Source of the DNA: Paludibacteraceae bacterium
GTDB taxonomy: Bacteria > Bacteroidota > Bacteroidia > Bacteroidales > Paludibacteraceae
DNA: 64,000 nucleotides
NCBI GenBank assembly: GCA_024399955.1
Contig: JAKSNH010000002.1
Location: 124,001 to 188,000, forward strand
Reading direction: 5' to 3'
A program made the position numbers and the translations under genes. How positions within the stretch are numbered: position 1 is the first letter of the stretch; the number at the start of each line of letters is the position of its first letter. Positions 18,331-27,014 of the stretch are shown piece by piece. The notes under the pieces were generated by a model, which was not told the origin of the DNA, made no database searches, and saw only the letters and a program-made list of their open reading frames with translations.

Positions 18331-19112
18331 AATAAGTTGATTTGGTCTCCACAATGGAGGTAATGTATATGCTCGCCTAATTGGGCGCGTAGTTGTTCAT
18401 AAGCCTCTAAGCCGGTGCAATGCATCGTGTAGAAAATAGAAGGGTAGGTGACTAATTCGGCTGCTACCTCGGCGATGTTGGTGCTGCCCTTCAGGTGCAT
18501 CCCTGCCACTACATACGTCGGCGCACTACCTATTATCTCGCAGGCGCGCTCTAAGATATTCACTATCCCTTTATGGCCGCATCCTACCACCAAGACCGAT
18601 ATATCGCCGTCTCGTATAATCATATTCATCTCATGCCCGAAATCGTCTATACTTACTCCATCATGGCCTAATAATCGTCTATTATCCGTTGGCATCAGCC
18701 GCTTGCTATGTACGCCGCTAAAAAGGGTAATATGTTCGTCTATCTGCACGATGTCGCCGCATAACACCAACCGGCTCATGTCCTTAGGACATTCTAATCC
18801 TATCATATGCTTGCCATCTTCGCGAATGGAGTAGTGCTGCTCAAAGGCACGGCGGTGGATATAAACAGGAGCGTGGGTGTTGGTCGCTAAGAACGTAGCT
18901 AAACCTCCACCATGATCGTAGTGTCCGTGAGAAATAACCGCTAATTGCACGGCGTTGATATCCATACCTAATGCCTCGGCGTTCTGCTTAAACCGCTCCC
19001 CCTGACCCATGTCAAACAGAATCTGCTGCCCATTGCTCAATGCAATATGCAGACTCAATCCATGCTCGCCACAAGCACCTATATCATCTATTAACGAATA
19101 AATCGTCATCAT
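18327..19112 (-). CDS. MBL-fold metallohydrolase
   Basis: A 261-aa metallo-beta-lactamase-fold protein. The metal ligands are visible in ISHGHYDHGGG (near residue 60), VVGCGHKGIVNIL (near 178) and MHCTG (near 230). The overall pattern resembles the subgroup annotated as 7,8-dihydropterin-6-methyl phosphoribosylaminobenzene synthase-like, but that activity is an archaeal assignment and I would not transfer it. Two adjacent ATG codons (19110 and 19107) are possible starts. The gene sits between murI and cotH in one minus-strand unit, joined to cotH by a 4-bp overlap and to murI across an octanucleotide array. Confidence 0.85.
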   Translation of the reverse strand: MMTIYSLIDDIGACGEHGLSLHIALSNGQQILFDMGQGERFKQNAEALGMDINAVQLAVISHGHYDHGGGLATFLATNTHAPVYIHRRAFEQHYSIREDGKHMIGLECPKDMSRLVLCGDIVQIDEHITLFSGVHSKRLMPTDNRRLLGHDGVSIDDFGHEMNMIIRDGDISVLVVGCGHKGIVNILERACEIIGSAPTYVVAGMHLKGSTNIAEVAAELVTYPSIFYTMHCTGLEAYEQLRAQLGEHIHYLHCGDQINLL

Positions 19113-19138
19113 TTGGCTAATTGGCTAATTGGCTAATT
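19112..19138. repeat. Octanucleotide array GGCTAATT, three units
   Basis: Three exact GGCTAATT units (19115-19138) with a partial unit before them. They form the stop and last residues (ELAN) of MurI and the gap before the MBL gene. Confidence 0.85.
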
Positions 19139-19955
19139 CAACATGCTCCGCACGAATCGCCTCTTTCAGGAAGACCGATGCCGAACCTTGGAACTTATCC
19201 TCTGATTCGGTCGTGAGGAACGTGCAGCTGCTGCCACGACTTAACTCACGCTCTATCTCATTATGCCGTTGCAAGTACTCCTGCAGCGACTTAGCCACAA
19301 TGGCACCTTGCTCTATGATGCGGATAGAACGGCCCTGCAGGGCCTTGCGTATCTTAGGCAACAGCAACGGATAGTGGGTGCAACCTAAGATAAGCGTATC
19401 AATCTGTGGGTCTTTGTCCAAAATCTCGTGGATATACTTGTTTACAAAGTAATCAGCTCCCTCGCTGGTATGCTCACCGGCTTCGATGATAGGCACCCAC
19501 ATTGGGCAGGCTTGTTGAGTAATCACCAATGCCGGGTTCTGCTTAGTGAGTTCAATCACATAACTCTGCGAACTAACCGTTCCAGGAGTGGCCAATATAC
19601 CTACATGCAGACTCTGCTTGCCCCCCTGCATCGCCTCCGTGGATAAACGCTCTACCGTGGGACGAATAACACCTAATACACGCAGTGTTTCGGGGTCTAT
19701 GTCGTGCTGCTGAATAGTGCGTAAAGCCTTGGCGGAAGCCGTGTTGCAGGCTAATATGATGAGTCTGCATCCGTGCGAGTGCAAGTACCTAACGGCCTGT
19801 AAAGTGTACTCATAAATAACGTCAAACGAACGTGTACCGTAGGGGGTGCGAGCATTGTCCCCCAAATAGATGTAGTCGTATTGCGGCAGTTGCTGCCGAA
19901 TCTGATTCAAGATGGTTAACCCACCATATCCGCTATCAAAAACGCCTATTTTCAT
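19125..19955 (-). CDS. murI: Glutamate racemase
   Basis: Makes D-glutamate for peptidoglycan. The 276-aa protein starts MKIGVFDSGYGGLTILNQI with the substrate-binding DSG, continues with LGDNARTPYG, and has the two catalytic cysteines in LACNTASAKAL (about residue 74) and LGCTHYPLL (about residue 187). A reading frame continues upstream to 20096, but the ATG at 19953-19955 gives the standard MurI N-terminus and lies 32 nt after a good promoter, whereas the upstream extension crosses that promoter. The last residues come from an octanucleotide repeat. Confidence 0.95.
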   Translation of the reverse strand: MKIGVFDSGYGGLTILNQIRQQLPQYDYIYLGDNARTPYGTRSFDVIYEYTLQAVRYLHSHGCRLIILACNTASAKALRTIQQHDIDPETLRVLGVIRPTVERLSTEAMQGGKQSLHVGILATPGTVSSQSYVIELTKQNPALVITQQACPMWVPIIEAGEHTSEGADYFVNKYIHEILDKDPQIDTLILGCTHYPLLLPKIRKALQGRSIRIIEQGAIVAKSLQEYLQRHNEIERELSRGSSCTFLTTESEDKFQGSASVFLKEAIRAEHVELAN

Positions 19956-19986
19956 GTCTGTCTGTTTTTGCGATTGCTTTCGCACC

Positions 19987-20019
19987 GCAAAGGTAGTGAA
20001 AAAAAATGACATATGCAAG
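19987..20019 (-). promoter_or_regulatory. Promoter of murI
   Basis: Minus strand CTTG (20016-20019) followed by CATATG, 20-nt spacer, TACCTTTGC (19987-19995). Confidence 0.75.
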
Positions 20020-20371
20020 AAAATTACGTCTTTATTTGCACGTTCTTTGACTTTTCCTAAATTTATAGACATTTGTCGTTTTGTTTTTGTTGACAAATTG
20101 CTCGCCGTTCAAAGCACACTTGTAAATGCTTTGTACGTCGGGTGTTTGTCGGGTGTTTACAAGCCCCTGCGACTACCCACCTAACCCCCGCCTGCCCCCC
20201 CCAAAAAAAAACCGGCCAAAATCCTTGCTTCCCGTGGGCTTTGTGTTAGGCATGGTGGGTCATTTATTGGTGTGCTCTAAGCACCGGAGAGGCTACGGAA
20301 CATCAGACGCGCCTTAAATGCCTCTCGTCTTCGTCAAAAATGGCAACTTTGGATAGAATTTGCTATTTTTA
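20020..20371. other. Intergenic region between murI and dnaN
   Basis: No convincing gene. It holds a direct repeat of GTCGGGTGTTT (20137-20147 and 20148-20158), a C-rich then A-rich tract near 20195-20215, a small hairpin GTGC-TCTAA-GCAC, and a longer inverted repeat GAGAGGC/GCCTCTC around 20288-20327. The hairpins could belong to a small RNA or 5' leader, but I find no promoter or terminator for one. Confidence 0.4.
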
Positions 20372-20404
20372 TTTGCATATATGCAAAATATTTTGTAACT
20401 TTGC
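20372..20404 (+). promoter_or_regulatory. Promoter of the dnaN operon
   Basis: TTTG (20372-20375), 20-nt spacer, TAACTTTGC (20396-20404). The -33 region is the 16-bp palindrome TTTGCATATATGCAAA (20372-20387). Confidence 0.8.
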
Positions 20405-20480
20405 AGCGGAAATGGGAATCCTTTTTGGATTATATCCAAATAAAGTAAGAAAATTATTAACAAATTTAACTTATATTTTT

Positions 20481-21605
20481 ATGAAATTTAACGTATCAAG
20501 TACTAAATTGTTTGCGCAATTGCAAGCTATTAGCCGTGTTATTGCTTCCAAGAACAGCCTCGCTATCTTAGAAGATGTGTTGTTTGACCTCAATGGTAAT
20601 GTTCTAACTATGACCGCATCGGACGGAGAAACTACTATCCGCACCGCTATTGATGTGGAAGCTGCTGAAGGACAAGGTAAAGTGGCTTTTGGTGCTAAAC
20701 TGCTCTTAGAAACCCTCAAAGAGTTCCCCGAGCAACCGCTGAATTTCCAAATTGATGAACAGAACTTCGGCATGAACATCACATCTAGCAATGGTACATA
20801 TAGTTTTGTAGGCCAAAACGGTAACGAATATCCTGAAATGGCTATCGAAACGGAGCAAAATAACCAGTTCGTGATGAGCGCAGAGACCCTGCTGAAGGCT
20901 ATCAATAAAACTATCTTCTGCACGGCTGACGACGAGTTACGTCCGGTAATGAACGGTATTTACTTTGACCTGCAAGAGGACCACGTTACCATGGTGGCTA
21001 CCGATGCTCACCGCCTGGTTCGCGTTATCAATACGTCCATCAAGGCTCCTCAACCACTGAGCTTCATCCTGCCTAAAAAACCTGCTACGTTGCTCAAGAA
21101 CGTGCTGGCTAAAGAGTCCGAAGATGTGCTCGTAACATTTGGCACTCGTAACGCTAAATTCGAGTTCGGTCGCGTGCTGATTGTTTGCCGTCAGATAGAA
21201 GGACGCTTCCCCAACTACAATGCCGTTATTCCTCAAAATAACCCCAATAAAGTAGTGGTAGATCGCATGACGTTGCTCAATGCCTGCAAGCGCGTAGCTG
21301 TATTTGCTAACACCGGTACCAGCCTGCTGAAGTTGGCTCTGACCGAGAACCAAATCAAGATTTCTGCACAAGACGTAGATTTCTCCACCAGCGCCGAAGA
21401 GACTATCACCAGTTCATACAACGGTGCCCCCATGGCTATTGGTTTCAAGGCTCCTTTCTTAATCGAGATATTAGGCCAAATCGAGAGCAACGACGTTGTC
21501 TTAGAACTGTCCGATCCTGCTCGCGCCGGCTTAATCCTGCCTGCAGAGAACGAGGAGAACGAAGACCTGCTCATGCTGCTCATGCCAATGCTCCTAAATG
21601 ACTAA
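20481..21605 (+). CDS. dnaN: DNA polymerase III sliding clamp (beta subunit)
   Basis: Ring-shaped processivity factor of the replicase. The 374-aa protein begins MKFNVSSTKLFAQLQAIS and shows the three-fold clamp architecture: VLFDLNGNVLTMTASDGETT in domain 1, VMNGIYFDLQEDHVTMVATD then AHRLV in domain 2, and the C-terminal domain ending LLMLLMPMLLND, where family members end in a conserved PM-R/L region. A frame extending upstream to 20340 would cross the promoter, so I use the ATG at 20481. It heads a plus-strand unit with an exonuclease gene 20 bp downstream, a sensible replication pairing. Confidence 0.97.
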   Translation: MKFNVSSTKLFAQLQAISRVIASKNSLAILEDVLFDLNGNVLTMTASDGETTIRTAIDVEAAEGQGKVAFGAKLLLETLKEFPEQPLNFQIDEQNFGMNITSSNGTYSFVGQNGNEYPEMAIETEQNNQFVMSAETLLKAINKTIFCTADDELRPVMNGIYFDLQEDHVTMVATDAHRLVRVINTSIKAPQPLSFILPKKPATLLKNVLAKESEDVLVTFGTRNAKFEFGRVLIVCRQIEGRFPNYNAVIPQNNPNKVVVDRMTLLNACKRVAVFANTGTSLLKLALTENQIKISAQDVDFSTSAEETITSSYNGAPMAIGFKAPFLIEILGQIESNDVVLELSDPARAGLILPAENEENEDLLMLLMPMLLND

Positions 21606-21625
21606 AACAGGCTGGTAGCATCTTT

Positions 21626-22420
21626 ATGAAATTACAACTAACTCGCCCCCTCGTCTTCTTTGATTTGGAGACGACGGGGTTGAATATAGCATCCGACCGC
21701 ATTGTGGAGATTAGTTACCACAAGCTATATCCGGATGGTACAGCCGAGGGCAAGACCTTGCGCATCAAACCCACTATGCTGCTGATGGGGCAGGAAGTGC
21801 AGATGCACATTGCCGAAGAGGCTTCTGCCGTACATGGTATCTACGATGCCGACCTCGCCGATTGTCCTACTTTTAAGCAAGTAGCTCCTCAGTTAGCCGA
21901 GGTCTTCACCGATGCCGACATCGCCGGATATAACTCCAATCACTTTGATGTACCCATGTTAGCCGAAGAGTTCCTTCGCGCCGGCGTACAAATCGACCTG
22001 ATGCAATGTGCGCGTATCGATGCCTTCACTATCTTTCAAAAACATGAACCGCGCAATCTGACGGCTGCGTATAAGTTCTATTGCGGCAAAAACTTAGAAG
22101 ATGCTCACTCGGCCAATGCCGATACGATGGCTACCTACGAAGTGCTGATGGCCCAATTAGAACGCTATGACGATGTACCAACCGATGTACGTGCTTTGCA
22201 TGAATATACATCGGGCAAGAATGAGTTTGCCGACTTTGCCGGACGTATCGCGCTGGATTCCGAAGGAGTGGAGATATTCAATTTTGGTAAGTACAAAGGT
22301 ATGCGCGTTAAAGACGTGTTCCGCCGAGATACCGGCTATTACGGATGGCTAATAAACGGCGACTTCCCACAATATACCAAGAATGTATTTATGCGAATTT
22401 ATCTAAGTTTAAAAGGATGA
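21626..22420 (+). CDS. DnaQ-type 3'-5' exonuclease
   Basis: A 264-aa DEDD exonuclease. Exo I is VFFDLETTG (Asp/Glu near residues 13-15), Exo II is around AGYNSNHFDVPML (near 113), and Exo III includes AHSANADTMATYE (near 166). Residues of about 215-264 (FNFGKYKGMRVKDVF then YGWLINGDFP) form the small DUF3820-type domain often fused to these enzymes in Bacteroidetes. Its position directly after dnaN suggests a proofreading or repair role near the replication fork; that is inference. The stop overlaps the next start (ATGA at 22417). Confidence 0.88.
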   Translation: MKLQLTRPLVFFDLETTGLNIASDRIVEISYHKLYPDGTAEGKTLRIKPTMLLMGQEVQMHIAEEASAVHGIYDADLADCPTFKQVAPQLAEVFTDADIAGYNSNHFDVPMLAEEFLRAGVQIDLMQCARIDAFTIFQKHEPRNLTAAYKFYCGKNLEDAHSANADTMATYEVLMAQLERYDDVPTDVRALHEYTSGKNEFADFAGRIALDSEGVEIFNFGKYKGMRVKDVFRRDTGYYGWLINGDFPQYTKNVFMRIYLSLKG

Positions 22421-24384
22421 GAAGTCTTACTGCTACAGAGATTCAACAACTGCAACAACAAGGTTGCACCGCTACCGATTGGCGTTCGATTACCGTCAGC
22501 GATGAGTTTGATGCCCAATACGTACAAGATGTCCATTTCTCCGGCAAAATTCGTATCGGTGCTTTCCGCAAGATGATAGAGATGCCCGGTGGAGTGCAGG
22601 TTCATAGCGGCATCGCTCACGCTCGTCTGCATAACTGCGAACTGGAGGACGATGTACATATATGGAACGTACATAACTATATCGCTAATTACCATATCGG
22701 TCAAGGCACTTGCATCGAGAATATCAACGCTATCCTCGTAGATGGCAAAACCAGTTTCGGTAATGGCGTGCGCGTGCCGGTGATGAACGAAGGAGGAGGA
22801 CGAGAGATTCCTATCTTTGACCAACTAAGTGCACATCTGGCATATATACTCACGCTCTATCGTCACCGCACCGAACTGATCAATGTAGTGACCAAGATGA
22901 TAGATGATTATGCCGAGTCCGTTTCGTCCACCATGGGCGAAATAGGTGAGCAAGTGCATATCCTCAACTGTGGCAGCATCAAGAATGTACGCATAGGAGA
23001 CTACGCCCAAATAGCTGGCACCAGCCGACTCAAGAATGGTTCGATCAACTCCAATGCTGCTGCTCCCGTCAAATTAGGCAGCGGCGTCAAATGCACCGAC
23101 TTCATCATATCCTCCGGCGTGGAGATTGCTGATTCTACATTGGTGGATAAGTGCTTTGTGGGACAAGGATGTATATTTGATAAACACTATTCCGCCGGCG
23201 AGAGTCTTTTCTTCAGTAACTGCCAAGGTATGCACGGCGAGGCCTGCGCTATCTTTGCCGGACCATACACCGTTACGCACCATAAATCAACATTGCTTAT
23301 CGCCGGTATGTTCTCCTTCCTAAATGCAGGGTCGGGTAGTAACCAATCGAACCACATGTATAAGTTAGGACCTATCCACCAAGGAGTAGCCGAACGCGGA
23401 GCCAAGACGACTTCCGATTCGTACCTGTTATGGCCCAGTAAGATTGGTGCTTTCTCCCTCGTGATGGGACGACATACACACCATGCTGATACCGGCGAAA
23501 TGCCGTTCTCATACCTGATAGAGAATAACTCGGAGACATACGTAGTACCCGGAGCTAATCTGCGTACAGTAGGTACAATCCGTGATGCACAGAAATGGCC
23601 CAAACGTGATAATCGTAAGGATTCAAACTTATTGGATTGCATCAACTTCAACCTGCTATCCCCTTATACGGTCCAGAAGATGTACCAAGGTCACAACATG
23701 CTACAGAAACTGCAAGCCGAGCAGGGCGAATACACCGAGGAATATAACTACGGCAATTGCAAGATTCGCAACTCGTCCTTATATCATGGCTTGAAACTGT
23801 ATCAGATAGGTATAATTAAGTTCTTAGGCAACTCCCTGATCTCACGCATCGAGAAAGGTAAGTTCACCACCATAGATGAACTGCGTGCCGTCCTCAAACC
23901 CGATTCCGAAACAGGCAAGGGTGAATGGATTGATTTGGCAGGTTTATTGGCTCCCAAGACCGTTGTTTCGGCACTTATGGACGAAATACAGCAAGGGCAG
24001 TTAAGCCTGAAGGATATACAAGAGCGTTTCCGTCAAATGCATGCTAATTACTACTCCTACGAATGGACGTGGGCACTGGATAAATTAGAGCAACTATGGG
24101 GATGCAAAGTGGATCAAGTGACTATACAACAGTTGCGCGAGACCGTAGAGGCATGGAAAGAGGCTGTTGTATCGTTGGATAAGATGGTATATGAGGATGC
24201 CAAGAAAGAGTTCGACCTGAATAGCCAAACAGGTTTTGGCGTAGATGGTGACGCCTCCCAACGCCAAGCCGACTTTGAGTCCGTTCGTGGCAGCTTTGAT
24301 AATAACCTCTTCGTGCAAGAAGTGCTGGCGCACATTGATCGCAAAACACAATTAGGAGACAAGATATTACGAATGCTCAACTAA
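22417..24384 (+). CDS. DUF4954 family protein
   Basis: A 655-aa cytoplasmic protein of a family restricted, as far as I know, to Bacteroidetes and relatives. The N-terminal two thirds show left-handed beta-helix-like hexapeptide patterns (IRIGAFRKM, GSGVKCTDFI, EIADSTLV, DKCFVGQGCIF) resembling sugar-nucleotidyltransferase or acyltransferase helices. Conserved blocks are VHNYIANY, GGGREIPIFDQLSAHLAY and GMHGEACAIFAGPYTVTHHK. The C-terminal 150 residues are alpha-helical. Function is not established. I chose the ATG at 22417, which overlaps the exonuclease stop, over an in-frame start at 22345 that would read through the exonuclease gene. Confidence 0.88.
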   Translation: MRSLTATEIQQLQQQGCTATDWRSITVSDEFDAQYVQDVHFSGKIRIGAFRKMIEMPGGVQVHSGIAHARLHNCELEDDVHIWNVHNYIANYHIGQGTCIENINAILVDGKTSFGNGVRVPVMNEGGGREIPIFDQLSAHLAYILTLYRHRTELINVVTKMIDDYAESVSSTMGEIGEQVHILNCGSIKNVRIGDYAQIAGTSRLKNGSINSNAAAPVKLGSGVKCTDFIISSGVEIADSTLVDKCFVGQGCIFDKHYSAGESLFFSNCQGMHGEACAIFAGPYTVTHHKSTLLIAGMFSFLNAGSGSNQSNHMYKLGPIHQGVAERGAKTTSDSYLLWPSKIGAFSLVMGRHTHHADTGEMPFSYLIENNSETYVVPGANLRTVGTIRDAQKWPKRDNRKDSNLLDCINFNLLSPYTVQKMYQGHNMLQKLQAEQGEYTEEYNYGNCKIRNSSLYHGLKLYQIGIIKFLGNSLISRIEKGKFTTIDELRAVLKPDSETGKGEWIDLAGLLAPKTVVSALMDEIQQGQLSLKDIQERFRQMHANYYSYEWTWALDKLEQLWGCKVDQVTIQQLRETVEAWKEAVVSLDKMVYEDAKKEFDLNSQTGFGVDGDASQRQADFESVRGSFDNNLFVQEVLAHIDRKTQLGDKILRMLN

Positions 24385-25178
24385 CCATATTAGGAACCGG
24401 TAGTGCCCTGCCAACATGGCAGAACTCACCTTCAGGACAAGTGCTCTCGCTCAGCGATAAGTCATTCATGATTGATTGCGGCGAAGGTATTCAACTTACT
24501 ATGCGCCAAATGGGCATCAAGACGGCACGGTTATACAGCATCTTTATCTCGCACCTGCACGGTGACCATTGCTTTGGCTTACTCGGACTAATCTCTACGT
24601 TAGATATGATGGGACGCACTCAACCGCTGCATATATACGCTCATGCGGACTTAGAAAAACTGCTGCGACCTATGATGGACTATCACCTGCAGGATATGAA
24701 GTACGAAGTCATCTTCCATGCTATCAACCCGCGCAAGAAAGAAGTGATTTTCTCGGATCGCACCGTCACAGTAGAGACGATTCCCCTCAAGCATAAAGTG
24801 CCCTGCTGCGGCTTCCTCTTCTACGAGCATCATCGCCGCAAGGATGCCGTGACTGGCGAGATCAGTTACGAGACCCGCAAGCGATATGCTTATTGTTCGG
24901 ACACAATGTATAAGGAATCCATTGTGGACCAGATAGCGGGCGTGGATGTGCTCTTCCATGAAGCCACCTTTACCGACCAATGGGAATCTCGATGTGCACT
25001 TACTATGCATTCCACGGCACGGCAAGCTGCTACCATCGCAGCTAAAGCCAATGCGGGACAACTCATTATTGGCCATTATTCGTCTCGCGAAGATAACCAC
25101 GAGGTGTTCCTTGATGAAGCTACTCCCGTTTTTGCGAACACCATATTAGCGGTTGAAAGACAAACGTATGAAATCTAA
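24366..25178 (+). CDS. rnz: Ribonuclease Z (tRNA 3' processing) with a non-ATG start
   Basis: Cleaves pre-tRNA 3' trailers. The beta-lactamase-fold motifs are complete: HLHGDHCFGLLGL, YCSDTMY, FHEATFTDQ and IGHYSSRE. The conserved N-terminal block LTILGTGSALPT is encoded at about 24381-24415, upstream of the first usable GTG (24441) and of any in-frame ATG. The frame is open back through an ATT at 24366, preceded by AGGAG at 24354-24358, so I place the start there (270 aa), overlapping the DUF4954 gene by 19 bp. The exact start is uncertain; starting at 24441 would delete an essential part of the fold. Overlaps radA by 11 bp. Confidence 0.85.
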   Translation: MTNAQLTILGTGSALPTWQNSPSGQVLSLSDKSFMIDCGEGIQLTMRQMGIKTARLYSIFISHLHGDHCFGLLGLISTLDMMGRTQPLHIYAHADLEKLLRPMMDYHLQDMKYEVIFHAINPRKKEVIFSDRTVTVETIPLKHKVPCCGFLFYEHHRRKDAVTGEISYETRKRYAYCSDTMYKESIVDQIAGVDVLFHEATFTDQWESRCALTMHSTARQAATIAAKANAGQLIIGHYSSREDNHEVFLDEATPVFANTILAVERQTYEI

Positions 25179-26535
25179 TCTTCAATATGAATGTACGTCC
25201 TGCGGCGCTAAGGTGCCTCAGATGTTAGGGCGCTGTCCTGTTTGCGGAGAGTGGGGAACGATTGTGGAAACGACGGCTCCTGAGGTCACCAAAAAAGGTG
25301 TGGCATCGTTTGGCAATCGCGGCGCCTCTGCTCCTAAACGACTGCACGAGATAGCTACTCAGCAAGAGACACGTATTGATATGTGCTGCGGAGAGTTGAA
25401 CCGCGTATTAGGCGGAGGATTAGTGCCGGGCAGTTTAGTGCTGTTAGGAGGTGAACCGGGAATCGGTAAATCCACCTTGGCCCTGCAAGTGCTCATGCAG
25501 ATGACCGACCGCAAAACTCTCTATGCCAGCGGTGAGGAATCGGAACGACAACTCAAACTGCGTGCCGAACGCTTAGCCGGCAATCCCGATAACCTGTATA
25601 TAGTGAGCGAAACCAGCTTAGAGCGCATCTTTGAGCATGCTAAACAACTGCAGCCGGATATCGTCGTTGTCGATTCCATCCAAACAATAGGTACAGAGGC
25701 CATTGAGTCGTCTATCGGTTCGCTTAGCCAAGTGCGCGAGTGTGCAGCACGGATATTGGAATTCGCTAAATCCGAAAATATACCCTTCTTAATCGTAGGT
25801 CATATCACCAAGGATGGCAGTTTAGCCGGACCGAAAGTGCTGGAGCATATCGTAGATACTGTTCTGCAGTTTGAAGGAGATCAGCACTATATGTACCGCA
25901 TCCTGCGTGCCCAAAAGAACCGTTTCGGTTCGACTTCTGAATTAGGCATTTTTGAGATGCGTCAGGATGGATTACGCGAAGTGAGCAATCCGTCCGAACT
26001 ATTGCTCTCCTCTAACCACGATGGCTTAAGCGGCATCGCTATTGCTGCGGCTGTGGAGGGTGTAAGACCTTTACTCATCGAAGTGCAGGCATTAGTCTCT
26101 TCGGCTGTTTATGGTACACCGCAACGTTCCTCTACAGGCTTTGATGGACGGCGACTGAATATGCTATTGGCCGTATTAGAGAAACGAGTAGGGTTTAAGT
26201 TGGCACTTAAAGATGTCTTTATTAACATAGCCGGAGGCTTACGCGTGAATGACCCTGCTATCGACCTGCCCGTTTTGGCAGCCGTCTTATCGTCCAATAT
26301 GGATATGGCGATGGATGCCGAGACGTGCCTAACGGGCGAGGTTGGTTTGGCCGGCGAGATTCGTCCCGTTAACCGTATTGACCAACGCATCCAAGAAGCC
26401 CAGAAATTAGGCTTCAAACGCATCGTCATTCCTGCCGGACAGCAATATAGTCAACCCAAATCCGACAAGGGAAAGACCATTGAGGTAGTGCCCGTCAAGA
26501 AAGTAGCGGAAGCGTTTAGGTTATTATTCAAATAA
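25168..26535 (+). CDS. radA: DNA repair protein RadA
   Basis: Branch-migration ATPase that processes recombination intermediates. The 455-aa protein has an N-terminal C4 zinc finger (CTSCG then CPVCGEWG), the Walker A motif GGEPGIGKSTL near residue 98, the RadA-specific KNRFG motif near residue 250, and a C-terminal Lon-protease-like domain (EVGLAGEIRPVNRI). I use the ATG at 25168, giving MKSNLQYECTSCG; an upstream in-frame start at 25153 adds nothing conserved. It overlaps rnz and ends the dnaN-exonuclease-DUF4954-rnz-radA unit. Confidence 0.96.
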   Translation: MKSNLQYECTSCGAKVPQMLGRCPVCGEWGTIVETTAPEVTKKGVASFGNRGASAPKRLHEIATQQETRIDMCCGELNRVLGGGLVPGSLVLLGGEPGIGKSTLALQVLMQMTDRKTLYASGEESERQLKLRAERLAGNPDNLYIVSETSLERIFEHAKQLQPDIVVVDSIQTIGTEAIESSIGSLSQVRECAARILEFAKSENIPFLIVGHITKDGSLAGPKVLEHIVDTVLQFEGDQHYMYRILRAQKNRFGSTSELGIFEMRQDGLREVSNPSELLLSSNHDGLSGIAIAAAVEGVRPLLIEVQALVSSAVYGTPQRSSTGFDGRRLNMLLAVLEKRVGFKLALKDVFINIAGGLRVNDPAIDLPVLAAVLSSNMDMAMDAETCLTGEVGLAGEIRPVNRIDQRIQEAQKLGFKRIVIPAGQQYSQPKSDKGKTIEVVPVKKVAEAFRLLFK

Positions 26536-27014
26536 GTTCGGATTACTTCACTTTTTTGCAGTGTTTAGGCGGGGGGGAGTAGGGGCTTACCTTAGCAGCA
26601 TGTGGTCGCGTCGTCGAGACAGCAGGTTCGTAAGGGTTGATTGCCGCAAGGCTTAATCAACAGACGACCTGAGTCTCTCCTCTCCATTCTCTTCGAAATG
26701 TGCACAGTACATTTCTCCACGGTGTTACCACCTCTTCGGGTGTAAGGGGGGTAATTGCCTACTTTTTGATTTTTGGATGACAAAAAGTTAATAATCGTAC
26801 ATTTTGAGATGAAGGATGTTTGCATATACGGTGCATAATACGTGCATATAGGATGCGAGGCAGAGAACGAATTGTTTTCTGCCTCGCAAAATCTTAATAA
26901 TAGTAAACATTTGAGACTATTTCACTTTGGCGCCGGTGGCGGTGACCTATGCAAATTGAAACGACAACAATAATTCCAAATTTTGCATTTTTTCTTAATT
27001 AATTTACTACTTTT
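26536..27014. other. Intergenic region with several inverted repeats, no gene seen
   Basis: About 480 bp without a supported ORF. On the plus strand GTTGATT-GCC-GCAA-GGC-TT-AATCAAC (about 26637-26662) would fold with a GNRA-type loop. GTCGTC and GAGAC just before it are each complementary to GACGAC and GTCTC just after it. GAAATGT/ACATTTC pair at 26695-26715, and CACC/GGTG flank TCTTCG near 26731-26742. This looks like a structured RNA or a decayed mobile repeat; no family is recognised. The minus strand has AAAAAGTAGGC at about 26749, the same string seen in the insertion-sequence relic at 31.5 kb. Confidence 0.4.
26855..26887. repeat. Long hairpin, 14-bp stem
   Basis: GCGAGGCAGA (26855-26864) pairs with TCTGCCTCGC (26878-26887), and the stem extends inward by four further pairs (one G-T) to a 5-nt loop. 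There is no T tract on either side, so it is not a typical terminator; it separates the radA operon from the AT-rich island. Confidence 0.75.

Noticed and set aside
20137..20158. Direct repeat GTCGGGTGTTT as iterons of a replication origin near dnaN
   Set aside because: Only two copies, no DnaA boxes recognised and no dnaA gene in the window; too little to call an origin.
26592..26825. 77-codon minus-strand frame in the gap after radA
   Set aside because: It crosses several inverted repeats, has no consensus promoter close by and no recognisable domain; a structured non-coding segment is the better explanation.
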